Source: Pilatotrama ljubarskyi (taxonomy: Eukaryota; Basidiomycota; Agaricomycetes; Polyporales; Polyporaceae). Taken from it: a stretch of 64,000 nucleotides of DNA. The translations under genes were made by a program, and so were the position numbers. This document shows, piece by piece, positions 39,601 through 50,483 of the stretch. Where the stretch lies: the NCBI GenBank assembly GCA_022385805.1, contig MU277704.1, positions 19,782 through 83,781 of the forward strand. The letters run 5' to 3'. A model generated the notes under the pieces. It had not been told where the DNA came from. It was given only the letters and a program-made list of their open reading frames with translations, and did no database searches. Position 1 is the first letter of the stretch, and the number at the start of each line of letters is the position of its first letter.

Positions 39601-41409
39601 ATGCACTTCTCAAAGACATACGCCCAGCTGCTGCTCACGCTCCCCCCGGAACTCAGGGAGAGCGCGATCCAGTACAGGCAGCTCAAGAAAATCATCAACC
39701 AGATCGTCGCGGAGCTCACCGCCCTCGGTGAGTAGCTCGTCGTCATTCCCGCCCCGCCCCGCCGCTGAACGGCGTCCGCCACCCAGGCCTCTCCCCCGAC
39801 GTCCTCCAGCGCGTCGTCCAGCCGCCCCCCGCTGCCAACGACAAGGGAAAGCAGAGAGAAGGCTCGTCTGGTCCAGCCGCCACCGGTCCCCGCGTCATCT
39901 ACGAGTTCGCCAACGTCCAGAACCATGTCGAGCCCCGCCTCCGCCTCTGCCTTGACCCCGACCCAGACTCGCAGCCCTCGCCGTCCGATGCTGCCGGCCC
40001 ATCCTCTGCCGCTCCCCGCTCAGACTTGACCATCTCACTTCCTATACCACCAGACGTCCTCCGTGCCGCCCTAGGTTCCTCTGCGTCCGAGCAGCTCAGT
40101 GGTGTGCACGACGCTTCCGAGGGCGACCTTGGATCATCAGATACCACGTGCGTGCTCTCTCCTTCGTTCCCTCACCTGTCCCGACCTTTCTGCTTCAGCA
40201 CCCTCCCCGCCGAGCTGATCATCCCCCTCGTGTCCGATACCAACTTCTTCCGCACTCTCACAGAAGCCCTCAACTCTCTCGCCGCCCACCTCGTCACCAA
40301 GCGTGCAGAATTTGAGACCACCCTGCGCTCTCTCTCGCACGACATCTCCTCTGCGTCTCGGCCGTCGTCCTCTACCTCCTCCTTTCACCCATACTCCCCC
40401 TTCTCCTCAGATCCCGCCAACATCTCTGTCTCGTCCCACGCTCTCGCCATCAACGCTCGCTCGGATCTGGACACATGGCGTCAGATCTTCCAGCTCTATA
40501 TGGAGGCGGACATATTCCAAGGCCATCAGGAGCGCTTCAGGGGTGAGAGGGACATCGAAGATGCCGAGGCCCGGCTTCAGACCTTCAACTCGGAGCTCAA
40601 GGAGCGAATATCCAAGGGTTCTCTCAAGCTCCGCATGAAGCAGAGCCGTGTCGCCCTGAAGACGTTTATGGAACTGAATTCCTTCATCCTGGACTTGAGG
40701 AAGGTGATCCTTCCCTTCGGTGCTTCGAACACGAGCACCTACTGACTTGCGTCGCTTCCAGTTCCAGCACGTCACCGCTGAAGCGACCCGCAAGATTTTG
40801 AAGAAGCACGCGAAGAGAACAGCGTTGCCCTTAGCTCCGGACTTGGCATCCCCCTTCGTCGTCAAAGCCGATGGCCAGGATGGCGCCCTCGTGCTGTCGC
40901 GAGCGACAGCTCGGAGTAGCGAGACACTGTCGCTTTCGTTGCTCCTCGTTCAAGCGCTCACGGAGACCCTGCTTCCCATCATACCCCATATCGACGATTA
41001 CTCTTGCGTGATCTGCACGAGTCTCGCCTTCAAGCCCATTCGCCTGCGATGTAGCCATCTGTTCTGCGTTAGGTCAGTGTCCTGTTGATGATTTCCGTCG
41101 GTCTACTGACGTCCAGAACGTGCACCTAGGTGCCTGGTCAAGTTGCAGAAACGCGGCGAAGAGCACTGTCCAATATGTAGGGCACCAACCGTACTCTCCG
41201 CCGACCGATGTGAGCTCTTCCATACCCATCAGTCTAATGCGTGTACTGAGCATTCGATGGTAGCGAATGTTGATTGGGCGCTCTTGAATTTCATGAAGGA
41301 CTGGTTTCCAATGGAGGCAAAGAAGAAGCTCCAGCAGAATGAGCGCGAGGCCGCGGAGGAAGAGCTACAAGAGCTGGGCTTGGATGTAAGGGGGTGTTTG
41401 GTGATGTAG
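39601..41409 (+). CDS. SPX-RING protein, probable phosphate-linked E3 ligase
   Basis: Exons: 39601-39727, 39787-40147, 40199-40703, 40762-41072, 41130-41209, 41264-41409, giving 509 codons plus stop. The N-terminus MHFSKTYAQLLLTLP opens an SPX domain with the basic inositol-pyrophosphate-binding helix near YRQLKKIINQI. The central part (TLPAELIIPLVSDTNFF, FQHVTAEATRKILKKHAKRT) completes it. A C3HC4 RING follows (CVICTSLAFKPIRLRCSHLFC and CPICRAP). SPX domains sense cellular phosphate through inositol pyrophosphates, so a phosphate-regulated ubiquitin ligase is the natural reading. The protein ends in CLVM, a CAAX-type prenylation box. The coding end lies 21 bases before a MITE, which marks the edge of the gene-rich part. 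Confidence 0.9.
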
Positions 41410-41429
41410 TCGGTACTTTTGATCATACT

Positions 41430-41821
41430 TAGGCTCCGTTCGGCAACATTGCCTCTGCCTGGAACCTTGATCTCGCACCTCAGTGGGCGTGGGAAAGTCA
41501 CAGGCCCCGTTCATACCCTTTGATCGGGGTGGCCGCAGTTTGCACATTTATGCTGCAATTGGAGATAAAATGCTACAGGTGTGTTCAATGAGGTCTAATA
41601 TGGCTTCTGGAGCAAGACACTGGGAGAAAAGAACGTCTTCACAGTCACAGCACGCGTCGAAGTAGAGCCCATATTTCCTGGTTGCCGAACAGCACCGTGA
41701 CGTCACGAGCGTGACTAACATCACAGTGCCTCCGAGGCAGAGCACATGACCTCAAAACTGCCTTCTTTGGTAGCGGAGGCAGAGATTTCGAGGCAGAGGC
41801 AATGTTGCCGAACGGAGCCTA
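41430..41821. mobile_element. MITE with perfect 31-bp terminal inverted repeats
   Basis: Bases 41430-41460 and 41791-41821 are exact reverse complements, starting TAGGCTCCGTTCGG. If the outermost TA is taken as a duplicated target, the terminal repeat is 29 bp and begins GGCTCCG, as in TA-inserting elements. The 392-bp interior has no coding capacity. It sits 21 bases after the SPX-RING stop, so it probably lies in that gene's 3' untranslated region or terminator. It contains extra internal AGGCAGAG-like copies. Superfamily (Tc1/mariner or PIF-like) cannot be settled from the ends alone. Confidence 0.88.
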
Positions 41822-43060
41822 GTCACCTTGACTAGCAACACTGCATCTCTGTTGTGGATGATGACTAGGATTGTCACTCAGTCACAAGTGAGACCAATTG
41901 ACGCCATTCTGACTAGCAGTGGCTAACAGAGTGACTATCTGAGGTGCTGGGGCCAGTACACAGTTCACAGTACACACATTTTTCATAACTGCTTATATCA
42001 TAACCACAAGAAAGGACTCACACTGAGATGAATATGCTCACTGTGGGCTCAGCCTGCTCCTGTAAATGCTGGTCTGAGTTTCTTATTTGTACAGCGGCCG
42101 AGTCCTGCAATTATGATAAGTCCGGAAAATGCGGAGTTGAATCAGAGAAGAAGGTGGGTGCACGGGATGTAACAGGCACCTCTATCTGCACCCTGTGTGG
42201 CATCGTCCTCTGGATCTGGAACTTCCCTTCCAACTGTCATTCCACTATCTTAGCAACCATTAGGGATCACCAAGGGTTGGCTAGCCCACTGGGGGTCAAG
42301 GGTAAGGGTCACAAGGGTAATGGTAAGGGTTGGCATTGGCCATCCTCTAAAGCGGTGAGAGATGCCAAGGGTCAGGCATTTTTGGGAAAATATATGTGAT
42401 GCTTTATCCAGCGATAACACTGCTTATATTCATAACACAAGCATTATTCAATGAGCTAAAATAATGTTAAACAGAAAACACATTCAGGAAGTGCCCAGTA
42501 ACATGAAAATCCGAGGGTTACCCACTGAGGGTCAGACTATGGCTGACATGTGACCCATGGCCATGGATACAAATCCTCATGAAGCCTGGAAATGACCGCC
42601 TGCACCACATGGAGCAAATGACAAATGAAGATTTTTCTTGGATTCTTTATCAGTCTAATCAGTTAATGCAGCTGGATTGCGGCTTCTCTGAAGATCACAG
42701 CTGCACCCTGCATACCAGAAGCATCAGCAAAATGTGCAACTGTCTATGATGTCTTGACCGGACACCCAGACATGCATCAGAATCAGACACATGTTTTGGG
42801 CCACCAACATCATATTTCTGGACCAAACACAACTTTGTCTTGTACAAGACCATGAGTGTCTAGTAGAGAATTGTCTTGCAGGGCCTTGCATGATGGGCTT
42901 TGAAAAGGACTAATCATAATTTAAAATGACTACTCTGTGCTATCACAATGGGAGCAAAATCATTTATATACATTTACCAGGCAAAAAATAAAGAAAAACT
43001 TTTCACAAGATTGAACTCTCAACCTTCTCAGAGTATCCATGGCTAAGTCCATATGTTGGA
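41822..43060. other. AT-rich region without genes
   Basis: No host gene seen. It includes repeated GACTAG/GTCAC words around 41825-41940 and a G-rich stretch of GGTAAGGGT-like units at about 42296-42330 that is not a true telomere repeat. A minus-strand tRNA-like T-arm (AGTTCAATCTTG, about 43005-43020) adjoins the SINE-like unit that follows. Confidence 0.4.
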
Positions 43061-43125
43061 GTAAACAGGGCAGACCAGGTCCGTTGAGCAAGCCAGTGCA
43101 CTTGTGTGCCAGCACTACAGCTAAT
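43061..43125 (-). repeat. SINE-like repeat unit (inverted relative to 53780)
   Basis: Reads on the minus strand as CACAAGTGCACTGGCTTGCT and onward to CTGTTTACTCCAACA. The same ~63 bases recur on the plus strand at 53780-53842 with a few CpG-to-TpG differences. A tRNA-like GTTCAATC motif lies downstream on the minus strand, so a tRNA-derived SINE is plausible. Full boundaries are not resolved. Confidence 0.5.
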
Positions 43126-43134
43126 TAGCTTTTT

Positions 43135-43388
43135 ACCGTTTGCATAAAAGTTGTGATGTAACATATTGGCTCTCCAGACTGCATCCCGGATGTCAAAAGA
43201 TTGTTGCAGCTCACAGAGCTCATGAAAATAGATGATTATTTTCTCATATCAAGAAGAAAGAATTTACTGAACTGACTACAAGAGAAATCAAGATTTTTGA
43301 GGGACTTTGTACTAAGCTACAGATTTTTTGTGGAGGGATGCCACAGGCAAAGCCATACCAGTCATGTGACAACCATTTTGCAAATGGT
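43135..43388. mobile_element. MITE family B, copy 1
   Basis: A 254-bp unit whose ends are imperfect inverted repeats (ACCGTTTGCATAAAAGTTGT on the left; reverse of the right end ACCATTTGCAAAATGGTTGT). The ends abut TA. No coding capacity. It shares nearly its whole length with the 53933 copy, including GAACTGACTACAAGAGAAAT in the middle. Confidence 0.8.
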
Positions 43389-43803
43389 AATTGCAAGCGA
43401 AGCGAGCATTACTGGTGAAGATGATCTGGCCAAACAAAGCCAAACTCATGTTTCGCAAACGGTGGCTGCATGCCAGCATTTGAGGCAGAAATATAGCTGC
43501 ATGTACATTGTATTGCAATATTTTGATGTCATTTTCAAGTCCTACACACATGAGTACACGCCCTGGGAAATTTTGATGCTCATGGCAACTGTAGTTCTCG
43601 ATTACAGTGATAGGCCCTGCAGAAAGGGGAGCAGTGGTTAGGTGCCCGCTGAATCACATAAATGCTCGCTGAAATGCATAGCACTAAGGTAACAATGTAT
43701 GACAACTTTAGTTTACTGCAAATCTAGCAACCTCTTCATACTTGGATGCAGCCTGAGTGCTCAGCTGCCTAGTGAGCAACCTTGCCACTGACAATCACTA
43801 GTT

Positions 43804-44210
43804 ACCATTTGCGTAAAAATTGTCATGTGACATCTTTGCTCTCCATGCTGCATCCTTTACAGCTCACAGAGCTCATGGAATCAGAGGCTTTCTTTGTCTG
43901 AGGAAACATAAAATCATATGCCATTTTCTGAAGTATATTTGGATGGAGAATGAGGCTCTCATGCTCTAGTTTGGACATTGAGCCTGGCTCATGGTAGCTA
44001 AAGCTGATATAATCAAAGTTGGCCATTTGGCATGCTTCCTGGTCACCTCTCTACTTATTGGATATAAATATCCAAAGATGAAAATCTAATGAACTGACTA
44101 CAAGACAGATCAAGATTTTTGAAGAACTCTGTACAGAGCTACAGATTTTTGGAAGAGGGAGCCCTTAGGCGAAGCCATTCCAGTCACATGATAACTTCTA
44201 TGCAAACAGT
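43804..44210. mobile_element. MITE family B, copy 2 (longer)
   Basis: Same terminal repeats and middle words (GAACTGACTACAAGACAGAT) as the 254-bp copies, but ~150 bp longer through extra sequence in its left half. Terminal repeats have diverged, so this copy is older. Confidence 0.7.
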
Positions 44211-44331
44211 AATAAATTGAATGACATTCATTATATATGTACATTGAGCTGCCTGAATCAAGGAGGAGCTTCAGTACTGAAGTTTAAACTTCCAGTAGGC
44301 CAGACAAAGTTTGGACCAGTCCCAATTTCTG

Positions 44332-44963
44332 TGTTAGGAGCTATTCGGGGGTAAGACCAGGTTCCGGAGGCTGGAAGATAAAAGGCCAATATTAGACCAG
44401 AATGTGTCTGATCAGAATCTGGTCAGAGACCACATGATGCAGAGAGGACTTGTGAAACTATTGGTAACACGTTCTGAGAGTCAAGGCAGAGTCCTCTAAT
44501 TTATGACAGAATATACTATCATATGATTGGACCAAAAGCGGACCAAGAGCGGACCAAGTCGGAGATTGGTGGTAGAAGTTGAGTGTGGTTATCAGGGGGC
44601 AAGTCACAAAGGACTTATCTTAGAATTACCAGAGGTCAGACTATAGTCAGACCAGAGGCAGGATCAAATCAGACTGGAGATTGGGGTATGAAATGTTATT
44701 CTGGAGAATGAATAAAGTGGTAAAGGGAGGTAACTGAAGAGTGTACCAGCAGATCAAATGCTTAATGAGATATCTGAACTGAACTTCTATGTAAGAAGCG
44801 CTGGGCTTATATAGTGGATAAGAACTGGTCACAATGACCAGCTTACTGCGGAGCGGAGTAACTGATTGGTAAGTCGCAGCATTTGGAGTGGGGCTCCAAG
44901 TCCGATCAGACTGATGGTATTCCGAGAGGTGCCAGACTGGAAGGGTCTGCACAGCTGCTAACA
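44332..44963 (+). mobile_element. Solo LTR, family T (TGTTAG...CTAACA)
   Basis: Begins TGTTAGGAGC and ends GCTAACA, 632 bp. It is related along its length to the copies at 48625, 48844 (reverse) and 49482. Internal landmarks are the repeated GGTCAGACTATAG and TAATGAGATATCTGAACTGA. No flanking retrotransposon genes and no clear target duplication (flanks TTCTG / CCGCG). Confidence 0.7.
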
Positions 44964-45035
44964 CCGCGGCACTAAATGAATGCAAAGGCAGTGTCTGAGT
45001 CAATTCAAAATTTTGGATGCATAAATTTACTGGGA

Positions 45036-45440
45036 ATTAAACTTGCAGCTTGACCACATGCAATCCAGTAAGTATACCACTGAACCACTGCAGCTTGTAC
45101 AGGCCACCTCTCTTATGTATACACATTGATATACAGTCTAAGTCCAGGCTGCATGAAAAGGACCCACTATTTGGGCTCCCTCCCCTCCCTTGCTGGCCTT
45201 GGGGGATTCCCTGAGCCAGAAGCTCTCAGAAAACCTTGTTCGCGCTTCAGAATATACCGGCTCCCTTCTCAGGTGTTCCTAACCCTAACAATCTGATCCC
45301 TAACACCCTAACCCTAATCTCCAACCAGAACCCAAACTCTAACAGCATGCAAGCCTAATTGGGACTTCCAGTGGGCTGACTGTTAAACAGTAGCAGCATC
45401 TGCTTGAGCACTTGAAGCTATGGGTTCAATCTTCATTCAA
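45036..45440. repeat. tRNA-derived SINE-like heads
   Basis: On the minus strand, 45036-45100 has an A-box-like TGGTTCAGTGG followed ~45 bases later by AGTTTAATTCC, a B-box with one C-to-T change. On the plus strand, 45370-45440 has a second tRNA-like unit ending in GGTTCAATCTT. Neither folds into a complete tRNA with acceptor stem. They are read as tRNA-derived SINE heads, not tRNA genes. Confidence 0.45.
45278..45322 (+). repeat. Degenerate CCCTAA (telomere-type) repeats
   Basis: Five CCCTAA or CCTAA units within 45 bases (for example CCTAACCCTAAC and ACACCCTAACCCTAATC), the complement of the TTAGGG fungal telomere repeat. It is interstitial, surrounded by transposon relics. Confidence 0.6.
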
Positions 45441-45505
45441 GCAGATTACATTTCACATTTGCCATTTGAACTTGGGACCGGTGCCAACTTTGTCTGGCCT
45501 ATGAG

Positions 45506-45772
45506 CACGAGGGGCGATGGCCCATGCTCTGGCCTGGAATAGGCAGGGGAAATGGAGTGAATTGTTCTCCTGGTTCTGGTCTGGAGCCAATCTAGGAATC
45601 CAAACAATAGAACACAAAGCACCGCATTCATCGCATTTCTTATTAATAAGTAGGTTTAGTTCTCCAGATTCCAGACCCGAACCAGGCTGGTATCCAGGTT
45701 GTCGACAGGAGTCCAGTTTAGTACAAATTCCTGGCCTGTTCAGGAGGAAAGCATGGGCCAATGCCCCTCGTG
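45506..45772. mobile_element. Foldback-type inverted repeat
   Basis: Outer arms 45506-45528 and 45750-45772 are near-perfect inverted copies (CACGAGGGGCGATGGCCCAT versus the reverse of ATGGGCCAATGCCCCTCGTG). Complementarity continues inward through TGGTTCTGGTCTGGA / TCCAGACCCGAACCA. No coding sequence. A foldback or long-TIR MITE is likely. Confidence 0.6.
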
Positions 45773-46094
45773 GAGGCCTGGTGGTTGGAACCCTGGTACT
45801 GAAGTAGTTGGACTTGTTACTTACTATGGCTTCTTGTATATGTATCTCAGCTTACATAATATCACACCATCTCAGCATCCTGACTTAGAAAATCTCTGAA
45901 GGTCAGCATCTCAATCCTGTCTACAGCTTCATCATAGGCTACATGTTCATTTCAGTATCAAGATCTCCTGCATATAACTACCCATGGGTGCTTACAGTAT
46001 GGAAACACATGATGTTATGGGTCACAATATTATAAGGGCCAAAAATTGTCACCCAACTTTTGATCACTTTGTCTCTTGAACCACAATCATTATC

Positions 46095-46560
46095 ATGGCT
46101 CCTGCTGACACCACAGAACACTTGCCCTCTGAGCATGGTCAAATTATTGCCCTTAGAAATGCTGGCTTTTCCTGTCAGAAGATAGCTAAATTTATAAGAG
46201 TTGCTAAATCCACATGCTACAAATAGTTAGGCATGATGAGCGCTATCACACCTGCCACTCTTTCTCACACTGGCCAACCTTGAGTACTCACCATCTGCAA
46301 TAAATATAAAATACTCTGTACTATTCGTCAACATTGCTTTTGGCCATACAGATTGATTGAAAAGGAAGCAGGAGAGTATTCTGAGCAGCAGGTTTGCCAG
46401 ACTGCCCAGAAGGCTTAATATTGTCAGTACAGGATGTTACCCATCATAAGCCTTATCTTTCCATTGCAACCATACACATGCACTGTCAATGGGCATGCCA
46501 GACCCTGAAGAGGGACTGGACACAGGTCATCTGAGACTGTGTTGCACTTAGGCAAGGTTG
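46095..46560 (+). pseudogene. Tc1/mariner transposase relic
   Basis: The frame from 46095 encodes a paired-like helix-turn-helix typical of Tc1 transposases (QIIALRNAGFSCQKIAKFIR, then VAKSTCYK). After stops and shifts come a second HTH (LTICNKYKILCTIRQH, YRLIEKEAG) and the approach to the first catalytic Asp (QWACQTLKRDWTQVI). Several stops (TAG after CYK; TGA where CGA or TGG is expected) fit CpG deamination. The DDE core and 3' end are missing. Confidence 0.75.
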
Positions 46561-46602
46561 TGACACAGCATTCTCTTACCCACTCACCTGGTGAGGCTAT
46601 TC

Positions 46603-46985
46603 TGTATCACATCACATGCCACTGGAGGGTGGGACCTCTGCTGAAACTCCCTACAGGAGTTCCAAATGAGATTCCTCCGGATGTCTGCACTTTCCTTACT
46701 TAGTGTTCCTTTGAGACCTTTCCCACCTGACATCATATCTCTTCTTATTAGTTTATCCCTTCTCTCATCTTGCATCACTAGGCCTAGGAGTTCCCAGAAG
46801 TCCAATGCTTATGATGCAAGACCTGTTCTTATTGATCAGGACCACTTAGCATAGATAGCATACTGGAAGTAGTGTTTACCTCAGTTTGGACACCTTGTTG
46901 CTTCTCGCTACTTCCTCGCTATTTCTCCTGCATCCTGCACTTACTCTTGGTTAATCCATCCCTTTTCCTTGACTCTGGTCTGGAG
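46603..46985 (+). mobile_element. Ty3/gypsy-type LTR fragment, family G, old copy
   Basis: Starts TGTATCACATCACATGCC and runs parallel to the full LTR at 58849 for ~380 bp (shared CAGGAGTTCC, GACATCATATCTCTTCT). The 3' third is lost. Most CpG sites of the younger copies are TpG or CpA here. Confidence 0.75.
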
Positions 46986-47815
46986 AGGCAAAGTGTCACG
47001 TGACAACTTTTATGCAAATGATAATAAACGTCAGGTCACGGCACAAGCACACTCTTATTAATGACTGGGCATCAAGCAGCCTATATATCTCCTGAGTTTG
47101 GCCAGTTAAAATTCAAACTTGGGCTGCCAAGTGGGCGGCCTCAACCCATGGGGCCTTCAATCGGAATTGAGCAACTCCGCTGATGTTGCTCATTCTGTTC
47201 ATCTGTACTGTACTCCATTTCACTATCAGAACCCAGTTTTATAGCTTCTCTTCCCTGAAGGGAAACTCTGGAGTTCAGATTTGTACCATATAGCATTAAA
47301 AGCTTTGAGGAAAGCGGAAGCTGCCATAGTGCAATGGTTGTGGATGTTCTATATCAGTGGTTAGTCTCTAGTTCAAATTCCAGCTATGTCATGGTCATTT
47401 TCTCATTTGCTGGCCGGAGTGAGCTATTTACGAGCTTACTACGTAAAAGCAGATATCCGCCCAATATCTGAAAGTGGGTGGTCAGATGTCTGGCATCATA
47501 TAGCACTTATGTATCCTGCAAAGGTTTTTGATTTGGTGTCAGGCACACATTGAACTGATATCTCAAATCCTCAATGTCAATCAGACATCTGATTCACCTC
47601 AGCGTGTAGAAAATTCTAGAGTAGGCAGGAACACGAGCAAGCCAATGAACACGATTAAGCAGGATTTTCTAATATTGTGGATACCCCATCCAAGCACATG
47701 AGGACATTCAATGGGTGATAGATGAATGAAGTCCCACTACCGGTAAAATTTGGTCTTCACCAGTCACCAATGGCAGTTGCTGCCCAAACTCAAACTTGCA
47801 TCAGGGTTGTTATCA
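46986..47815. repeat. AT-rich region with a MITE-B end fragment and a SINE-like head
   Basis: A right-end fragment of MITE family B lies at about 46998-47030 (GACAACTTTTATGCAAATGA). At about 47316-47395 (+) an A-box-like TAGTGCAATGG is followed by a B-box-like AGTTCAAATTC 43 bases on, as in a tRNA-derived SINE. No gene is seen in the rest. Confidence 0.4.
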
Positions 47816-48290
47816 GTAGAAATTTTAGGGTTACAAATAATGTCCACATACCTCACAGCACTCACTTACTTTAACACTTCCTGTAACATGTCTTGGGTGC
47901 TTATGTAACCCTAGCTGCCTTACAAGCATGCACATGGCTACAGTGTGTTGTGATGTTTCTATACATGGTTACACTGTATTCACAGTCGACACTCACAGTC
48001 ATATACTATCACTATATACCATTGTATTAAGAGTATAGTGTGTGCGATGACATAGATTATAGCCTTAGTATGATAGGTGCACACTGAGAAAGAGTAGATA
48101 CAGAAATAAGGGGCACTTTGGCTCAGGTTAGTGACAGACAGGGAAAGAAGACACTCTGGCCTTGGTACATGATGAGAGGAGTGTGACAATCTAGAGGTTC
48201 ACCTAAGCCCCATACTGTCCTTGTAGTTATACAACCAGTCTCACAAAACTGTTATCAGGAAAGTGTGGGGAGTGCATTGAAGCTGCACCA
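47815..48290 (-). pseudogene. Decayed copy of the 3' end and flank of the 60.75-kb gene
   Basis: Bases 47815-48180 align with 60340-60720 (shared GTAGAAATTTTAGG/GTTAGAAATTTTAGG, TATGTAACCCTAGCT). Bases 48190-48290 align with the coding end of the gene at 60753-60900 (shared TAGAGGTTCA, AAGTGTGGGGAG/GAGTGTGGGGAG). Most CpGs are changed and the reading frame is lost. Upstream coding sequence is absent. Confidence 0.65.
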
Positions 48291-48624
48291 TTCATTGGAG
48301 AGCCTTTGTTCTTGCAATACTAGGTTGCATCCCAGATTGAGACAGAACTTGTTAGTGTACATGAAGGAAGAGATCCTATGCATGTCAAGAGCAAATATGG
48401 ACTCTTTTTGTAAGGCACAATAAGTATGCATACTATGAACAGATATCATCTATTGCTGGTGCTTGTTGTGTTCAACCTCTATTTGCATGTGCAGTTGAAA
48501 CTCTATAAGCAAAGAAACATAGCAAAGAAACATTACCACTGGATTCAGGTCAATGTTAGCTTTCTGTTGCTATACAAAACTTCATCATCTATCAAGAAGA
48601 TCACTCTGAAAGTGTGAGGTAGCG
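48291..48624. other. AT-rich region, nothing recognised
   Basis: About 330 bases between the decayed gene copy and the family T LTR fragment. Its short frames show no motif. Confidence 0.4.
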
Positions 48625-48843
48625 TGCAGGGGTAAGACCGGTTTTCAGAGGCCGGAAAATGGAAGGCCAATATTGAACCAGAATGTGTCTGATCAGAATC
48701 AGTTAGAGATTGCACGGTAGGAGGACTCACACTTATCTGGTAGTACGGGAGGTCAGACTATGGTTGGACCGAAGGCGGTATTGCATCGGACTGGTGATTA
48801 GAGTATGGGATGTTACTCCAAAGTGCCAGGCTTATATGGGTAA
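48625..48843 (+). mobile_element. Family T LTR fragment, interrupted by the next element
   Basis: Forward-oriented family T sequence (GCAGGGGTAAGACCGG onward, with an internal deletion) that stops at GGTAA, where the reverse LTR at 48844 is inserted; GGTAA resumes at 49470. Confidence 0.65.
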
Positions 48844-49469
48844 TGTTAGCACCCGTGCTGCTGAGTACAATTCTGATCTCATTCCAATCCTGTTCTGGTT
48901 CTGGTCCCAAAAGTTCTGATCTGACCCGATACAAACTCGGCATAGTAATAACCCACCCCTTACTCCACACAATCCTTGCCCTCGCTCCATCCGATCCCTT
49001 TCCGATCTCCCCTCTGCAGTTACTCATCACAAAGCCGAACCTTACTTACTTCTTACTATATAAGCTTCGGAATCTATAAGGTAGCTCTTCAGTTCAGATT
49101 CTCGTATACCTACCTTCTGATCCCCTCTGGAAAAATATTCCATATCCTCCTCCTTCAGTTTGATTATTCCGATTTGATCTGATTGCGGAACTCTGCCTTC
49201 CACTTGACAGGTTCTGCGAACTTGTACTTGTCCTCTGTCGACTTCTATTCCTAGTGTCCAACTGGAATCAGCCCCAGTCCTCAACCTCTGTCTGGTCCAA
49301 CAGTTCTGACCTTGGAACTAATAGATTACTCGTGTAATAAATGGAGGACCTAGACTCTCAGTCACATCACTAATAGTTTTGCGTAGTCCTCATCCTGTGT
49401 CAGACTTTGAACAAAATCTGATCTGTTCTGATCCTGGACTCAAGTCTTAACCCTGCATGGTCCCTAACA
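48844..49469 (-). mobile_element. Solo LTR, family T, with 5-bp target duplication GGTAA
   Basis: Begins TGTTAGCACCC and ends CCCTAACA, 626 bp, the reverse complement of the family T LTR at 44332. Flanks are GGTAA at 48839-48843 and GGTAA at 49470-49474, an exact duplication. No internal domain remains, so this is a solo LTR left by recombination. Confidence 0.85.
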
Positions 49470-49481
49470 GGTAAGTATGGT

Positions 49482-50055
49482 TGTTAGGGACTATGCAGGG
49501 GTAAGACTGGTCCCAGAGGCCAGAAGCCAGAAGGCCGATATCGGACTGAAAGATGTCCAATCGGAACCCGGTCAGAGTATGCCCGGTGTAGAGAGGACTC
49601 GCGAAGCTATTAGTAACGTGCTTCGAGAGTTGACAGAGTCCTCTAATTTACGGAGGAATATACTATTATGTAATTGCACTGAAGACGGACCGATGTCAGA
49701 GGCCGGTCAAAGACTGGTGGTAGAATCAAGTGCGAGTTTACCAGAGGATAAGTCACGAAGGACTTACTTAGTAGTATCAGAGGTCAGACTAGTATCAGAG
49801 GTCAGACTATGATTGGACCGGAGTTGGAATTGGATCAGACCAGAGATCATAGTACGGAATGTTATTCTGGAGGATAAATAAACGGGTAAAGGGAGGTAAC
49901 TGAAGGGTATACCAGCAGATCAAGTGGTTAATGAGATATCTGAACTGAACGCCTATCTAAGAAGTGCCAGCCTTATATAGGTAAATACTGTGGGTAAGTG
50001 GATGAGAATTGGTCATAATAACCAGCTTACTGCAGAGCGAAGTGAGTCTGATGGT
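49482..50055 (+). mobile_element. Family T LTR, forward copy, 3' truncated
   Basis: Starts TGTTAGGGACTATGCAGGGG and follows the 44332 copy to about 50055 (shared TAATGAGATATCTGAACTGA), then diverges before the expected GCTAACA end. It stands head to head with the 48844-49469 copy, 12 bases apart, so the two form a large imperfect palindrome. Confidence 0.7.
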
Positions 50056-50483
50056 GCCAGAAGCCCTATGCTCATCTTCTCATGATTAGCTCTCACCATA
50101 TATCTTGGCCGCACCCTTCTTCTCTCATTACATATCTGGGCCAAAGCACCCCTCTTTCTCATAGCTATCTTCAGTGCTTCCACATCCATCATAGCTACCT
50201 TCAGTGCTTCCACATCCATCATACATGGCCAGACAGCATGCACATGGTATCCAGGTGGCAGCCAGAGCCTGTTAGATATGGGAAAGCTACAATGTGGTGG
50301 TAAGGCGACGACACATTGAAAGCCAGATGCTGGGAAAAAACCTGAAATCCAAGAGAGTGCCGTGTGAATTCCAGGCGTCATTGCTCCTGGCACTGTTCGC
50401 CTAGATGGATTCCAATGTTGTGTGCCCTGGTGTGATACCACAACACCCTTTGCACCCTTCCGCACTCCTGCATGCTGCTGATC
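50056..50483. other. Region with a short tandem duplication
   Basis: Contains a ~30-base direct duplication at about 50165-50222 (TAGCTACCTTCAGTGCTTCC type units). No gene seen. Confidence 0.4.

Noticed and set aside
42290..42345. Telomere repeat array
   Set aside because: Units are GGTAAGGGT-like and irregular, not TTAGGG.
50165..50222. CRISPR-like direct repeats
   Set aside because: Only two adjacent copies without spacers, in a eukaryotic genome.
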